The position numbers and the translations under genes were made by a program. Below the pieces are notes generated by a model. The model searched no databases. It was not told the origin of the DNA and saw only the letters and a list, made by a program, of their open reading frames with translations. A DNA stretch of 64,000 nt from Streptomyces sp. NBC_00442 (GTDB lineage: Bacteria; Actinomycetota; Actinomycetes; Streptomycetales; Streptomycetaceae), in NCBI RefSeq assembly GCF_036014195.1, contig NZ_CP107918.1, positions 1,798,001 through 1,862,000 of the forward strand. The letters run 5' to 3'. This document shows positions 60,940 to 64,000 of this stretch, in pieces (the first letter of the stretch is position 1; every line of letters starts with the position of its first letter).

Positions 60940-61098
60940 GCCACCACACCTCCTGTTTGAACGCCACTCTAACCAGAGATTTCACAGACGGGAAGCATTG
61001 ACGACATGGCTTGGTGTGCGTCACATTGAGCGGCACTCAAACCCCACACGAGTGACCCCCACGAAGAGTGACCCCACGAAGAAGTGAGAGGCGCCGGC
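60940..61098. promoter_or_regulatory. Divergent region urease operon / NCS1 permease
   Basis: GTTTGAACGCCACTC (60955-60969) and GAGCGGCACTCAAAC (61028-61042) form an imperfect inverted repeat (12 of 15 matches). A direct repeat AGTGACCCC(C)ACGAAG occurs twice just before the permease start (61050-61081). Promoters for both operons must lie here; the repeats are candidate regulator sites. Confidence 0.5.
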
Positions 61099-62535
61099 AT
61101 GCCCATAGAACAGCGCGGAGTCGACACGGTCCCGGAAGCGGAACGCACCAGCGGGCCGCGCGACCTCGTGTCGATCCTGCTCGGCTCGAACCTCTGTCTC
61201 GGGGTGATCATCTTCGGCTGGCTGCCGGTCTCCTTCGGCCTCGGCTGGTGGGCCTCGGTGAGTGCCGTGATCACGGGGACCCTGCTGGGCACCCTGCTCA
61301 CCGCGCCGCTCGCACTGGTCTCGCTGCGTACCGCCACCAATCTGTCGACCTCGTCGGGCGCCCAATTCGGTGTACGGGGACGGCTGGTGGGCTCGGTCGT
61401 CGGCCTGCTGCTCTCGCTCGGCTACACCGCCCTGACCGTGTGGATCGGCGGGGACGCCATGACCGGCGTCCTGCACCGCATGTTCGGCCTGCCCACGGGC
61501 GGCGTCTCGTACGGCATCGTGTACGCGCTGCTCGCCGCGGCCACCGTCATCGGCGCGGTCTACGGCTACCGGGTGCTGCTGCGCCTCTCGCGCATTCTGG
61601 CCATCGGCATGACGGCGCTGCTCGTGCTCGGAGTCTTCGCGTACGCACCGCACTTCAGCACCGGCGCACTGCCGGAGGCGGGCGGCTATCTGCTCGGCTC
61701 GTTCTGGCCGACCTGGCTGTTCGCGCTCGTCGCGGCCGGGCTCAGCGGGCCGATCGCCTTCATCACGCTGCTCGGCGACTACACGCGCTACGTCTCACCG
61801 ACCCGCCACCGCCCGCGCCGCGTCCTGCACGCCACCTGGCTCGGCCTGACGGCGGGTCTGCTCGTGCCGCAGCTCTTCGGCACGTTCACCGCGTACGCGG
61901 CCCGTGCGGCCACCGACTTCGCTGGACCGCTGGTCTCCGCCGCCCCCGGCTGGTACCTGGTGCCGCTGCTGCTCTCCGCCTCCGCGGGCTCGGTCGGCAA
62001 CGCGGGTCTGATGCTCTACTCGATGGGGCTCGACCTCGACGCGATCCTGCCGCGCGCCTCGCGCACCCAGGCGACGTTCGCGGTGGCGGGCGTCGCGACG
62101 CTGTGCGTGTTCGCGGGGCACTTCGCCTGGGACGCCCAGGCCGCGATGACCTCGTTCGTCCTGCTGCTCACGGCGATCGGCACGCCCTGGGCGGTGATCA
62201 CCCTGATCGGTTTCGTGCGCTGTCGCGGTGTGTACGACGCGGACGCCCTCCAGGTCTTCAACCGCCGCTCCCGGGGCGGCATTTACTGGTACCGCTCGGG
62301 CTGGAACCCGCGCGCGGTGATCTCCTGGGCGCTCGGCGCGGGCGTCGGTCTGCTGGCCGTGTCGCTGCCGAACTACCAGGGACCGATCCTGAGTTGGACC
62401 GGCGGCGTGGACTGCAGCTTCCTGTTGTCGGGCGTGGTGGGGGGCCTTGCGTACCTGGGCCTGACCGCGCGCCCCCGGCCGGCCGAAAAGGCCGCCCCGG
62501 AGCTTGAGTCCGAGGCGGCCCTGGCCGAGAGCTGA
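61099..62535 (+). CDS. NCS1-family nucleobase/cytosine-type permease
   Basis: A 478-residue membrane protein with about 12 TM helices. It begins MPIEQRGVDTVPEAERTSGP, as in CodB/purine-cytosine permeases, with LGSNLCLGVIIFGWLPVSFG in TM1, TSSGAQFGVRGR, and ITLLGDYTRYV in the middle. The substrate could be cytosine, allantoin or another urea precursor; the divergent urease operon supports nitrogen scavenging. ATG 61099 (GAGAGG upstream). Confidence 0.88.
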   Translation: MPIEQRGVDTVPEAERTSGPRDLVSILLGSNLCLGVIIFGWLPVSFGLGWWASVSAVITGTLLGTLLTAPLALVSLRTATNLSTSSGAQFGVRGRLVGSVVGLLLSLGYTALTVWIGGDAMTGVLHRMFGLPTGGVSYGIVYALLAAATVIGAVYGYRVLLRLSRILAIGMTALLVLGVFAYAPHFSTGALPEAGGYLLGSFWPTWLFALVAAGLSGPIAFITLLGDYTRYVSPTRHRPRRVLHATWLGLTAGLLVPQLFGTFTAYAARAATDFAGPLVSAAPGWYLVPLLLSASAGSVGNAGLMLYSMGLDLDAILPRASRTQATFAVAGVATLCVFAGHFAWDAQAAMTSFVLLLTAIGTPWAVITLIGFVRCRGVYDADALQVFNRRSRGGIYWYRSGWNPRAVISWALGAGVGLLAVSLPNYQGPILSWTGGVDCSFLLSGVVGGLAYLGLTARPRPAEKAAPELESEAALAES

Positions 62536-62584
62536 GCGCCGCGGCGCGGCAACGCGGGGGTTCGGGGGCCGAGCCCCCAAGAAC

Positions 62585-63685
62585 CTAGCCCAGCGGGTGC
62601 ATCCACCCGTGCGGGTCCGGGGCCGCCCCGGTCTGGAGGTCGAGCAGCGCCTTGCGGAGCTTCATGGTGACCTCGCCCGGCTCGCCGTCGCCCTGCGTCC
62701 AGTTGTGGCGGGCCGACTTCACCAAGCCGACCGGGGTGATCACCGCAGCGGTGCCGCAGGCGAAGACCTCGGTCAGGGTGCCGTTCTCGTTGTCCCGCTT
62801 CCACTCCTCCGTGGTGATCCGGCCCTCGACGGCCTCGTACCCGAGGTCGCGGGCGATCTTCAGGAGGGAGTCACGCGTGATGCCGGGAAGGAGCGAGCCG
62901 GTCAGCTCGGGCGTGACGATCTTCTGCGTGCCGTCCTCCTGGGCGTACACGAAGTACAGGTTCATGCCGCCCATTTCCTCGATCCAGCGGTGCTCGACCG
63001 CGTCCAGCCAGACCACCTGGTCGCAGCCGTGCTGGGCGGCCTCGGCCTGGGCGACGAGCGAGGCCGCGTAGTTGCCGCCGGTCTTGGCGGCGCCGGTGCC
63101 GCCCTTGACCGCGCGCACGTACTCCTCGGACAGCCAGACCGAGACGGGCTTCACGCCGCCGGGGAAGTAGGCGCCTGCCGGGGAGGCGATCACGATGAAC
63201 AGGTACTCGTTGGCCGGCTTCACGCCGAGGCCGACCTCGGTCGCGATCATGAAGGGGCGCAGGTAGAGGGAGGCCTCGCCGGAGGACGGGACCCACGCCT
63301 TGTCCTGCTGGATCAGCGCGTCGCACGCGGCGATGAAGAGGTCGGTGGGCAGTGCGGGCATCGCGATGCGGCGCGCGGAGTTCTGGAAGCGCTCGGCGTT
63401 GGCCTCGGGCCGGAAGGTGGCGACCGTGCCGTCGGGCTGGCGGTAGGCCTTCAGGCCCTCGAAGATCGTCTGCGCGTAGTGCAGCGTCATGTTCGCCGGG
63501 TCCATCGACAGCGGTGCGTACGGCACGAGCTGGGCGTCGTGCCAGCCGCGGCCCTCGGTCCAGCGGACCGTCACCATGTTGTCGGTGAAGTGGCGGCCGA
63601 AACCGGGGCTGGCCAGAATCGCCTCGCGCTCCGCGTCGGACAGCGGGTGCGAGGTGGGCTTGAGCTCGATCGTGGGCGTCGTCAT
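62585..63685 (-). CDS. ilvE: Branched-chain amino acid aminotransferase
   Basis: A 366-residue fold-type IV PLP enzyme that interconverts branched-chain amino acids and 2-oxo acids. HYAQTIFEGLKAYRQPDGTV, RPFMIATEVGLGVK, the PLP-lysine segment GGTGAAKTGGNYAASL, and EVFACGTAAVITPVG are family signatures. ATG 63685. Next to leuB; also a source of branched precursors for fatty acids. Confidence 0.96.
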   Translation of the reverse strand: MTTPTIELKPTSHPLSDAEREAILASPGFGRHFTDNMVTVRWTEGRGWHDAQLVPYAPLSMDPANMTLHYAQTIFEGLKAYRQPDGTVATFRPEANAERFQNSARRIAMPALPTDLFIAACDALIQQDKAWVPSSGEASLYLRPFMIATEVGLGVKPANEYLFIVIASPAGAYFPGGVKPVSVWLSEEYVRAVKGGTGAAKTGGNYAASLVAQAEAAQHGCDQVVWLDAVEHRWIEEMGGMNLYFVYAQEDGTQKIVTPELTGSLLPGITRDSLLKIARDLGYEAVEGRITTEEWKRDNENGTLTEVFACGTAAVITPVGLVKSARHNWTQGDGEPGEVTMKLRKALLDLQTGAAPDPHGWMHPLG

Positions 63686-63870
63686 GAGTGCTGTGTCCTT
63701 CACCGGTGGATAGTGACGGACCGCGCTCACGCCGCTGCCTGTTGCTGGACGTCCGAGCTGCTCCGCATGCCGCGGCCCACGTCCGATTATCGCTCTTGGC
63801 GGGCCTTGGACATAACGGTGTGATGTGCGGTCCGGGATTGATGGTGTCACCCGGTGGCCGCATGCGGAAA

Positions 63871-63900
63871 GCCGCCGGGTGCTCGAAGCGGCCCGGCGGC
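63871..63900 (-). terminator. Terminator downstream of leuB
   Basis: GCCGCCGGG / CCCGGCGGC perfect arms with a 12-base loop, followed by TTTC on the minus strand, 24 bp past the leuB stop. Confidence 0.8.
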
Positions 63901-63923
63901 TGTTACGCGTGTTCCGCCGGGCG

Positions 63924-64000
63924 CTAGCCGGCTACTCGTGCGGCGAGCGCGTCGCCGATCTCGTCCGTGGTGCGGACCGAGCCGCCGCGGGCGGCCAGGT
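63924..64000 (-). CDS. leuB: 3-isopropylmalate dehydrogenase, last 25 codons
   Basis: Minus-strand 3' end reads LAARGGSVRTTDEIGDALAA then RVAG and stop TAG. This is the C-terminus typical of actinobacterial LeuB (TxxxGDAxA). The remainder lies beyond the window. Context (ilvE next door, leucine genes elsewhere in the window) supports the call. Confidence 0.85.
   Translation of the reverse strand, partial: LAARGGSVRTTDEIGDALAARVAG

Overview
The window is high-GC chromosomal DNA with strong G/C bias at third codon positions, frequent GTG starts, a lysine-tailed HU protein (HupS), two conservon operons and the ndgR-leuCD locus. This gene set and order is typical of the core chromosome of Streptomyces. 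From memory it resembles the S. coelicolor stretch from thiL/ddl/gpsA through hupS, leuCD, ndgR, gltX, cvn1, cvn2, accB and cimA to ilvE/leuB. No database was searched.

Layout. (1) 1-7.7 kb: thiD (cut by the left edge), thiL, a stand-alone Lrp-type ligand domain, a DUF3515 lipoprotein, ddl, gpsA-plsC, cofC (F420 biosynthesis, apparently starting at ACG) and hupS. (2) 7.8-10.8 kb: leuDC with the divergent regulator ndgR. (3) 11.1-11.65 kb: a five-gene tRNA array (3 Glu-CTC, 2 Gln-CTG). (4) 11.7-17.5 kb: an accessory island with a HAD phosphatase, a DUF4241 protein and a WXG100-linked polymorphic toxin/immunity locus. That locus carries three apparent lesions: a frameshift in a G tract, an in-frame TGA inside the RNase A-like toxin tip, and an in-frame TGA in a CdiI-type immunity gene. 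(5) 17.6-20.2 kb: gltX, a fumarylacetoacetate-hydrolase-family enzyme and a 69-residue peptide with two ANPRRT motifs. (6) 20.8-31.5 kb: tandem conservons cvn1 and cvn2 (sensor-kinase-like CvnA, roadblock CvnB, DUF742 CvnC, GTPase CvnD). The two cvnD genes share a block of about 595 bp with no difference I can see. (7) 31.8-40 kb: an alpha/beta hydrolase with a TetR regulator, accB-accE, and a secreted family-8 polysaccharide lyase divergent from a DeoR/LacI hybrid regulator across a clear inverted repeat. (8) 40-50.8 kb: secreted and membrane proteins, an M64 metallopeptidase divergent from an XRE-TPR regulator, YceI, a TPM-like membrane protein, cimA with a terminator-like hairpin in its leader, and an MHS-family transporter. 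(9) 51-57.4 kb: small accessory genes, including a second XRE regulator with HAD and small unknown genes. (10) 57.4-64 kb: agmatine deiminase, a fused-subunit urease (ureAB, ureC) without accessory genes, an NCS1 permease, ilvE and the 3' end of leuB.

How the genes work together. Branched-chain amino acid genes recur (leuCD/ndgR, cimA, ilvE, leuB). Cell envelope and lipid functions (ddl, gpsA, plsC, accB/accE) are interspersed. The conservons are signalling complexes proposed to work like membrane-bound GPCR systems. The most unusual parts are the decaying toxin/immunity island, the homogenised cvnD pair, the twin-motif peptide and the divergent urease/agmatine deiminase/permease cluster.
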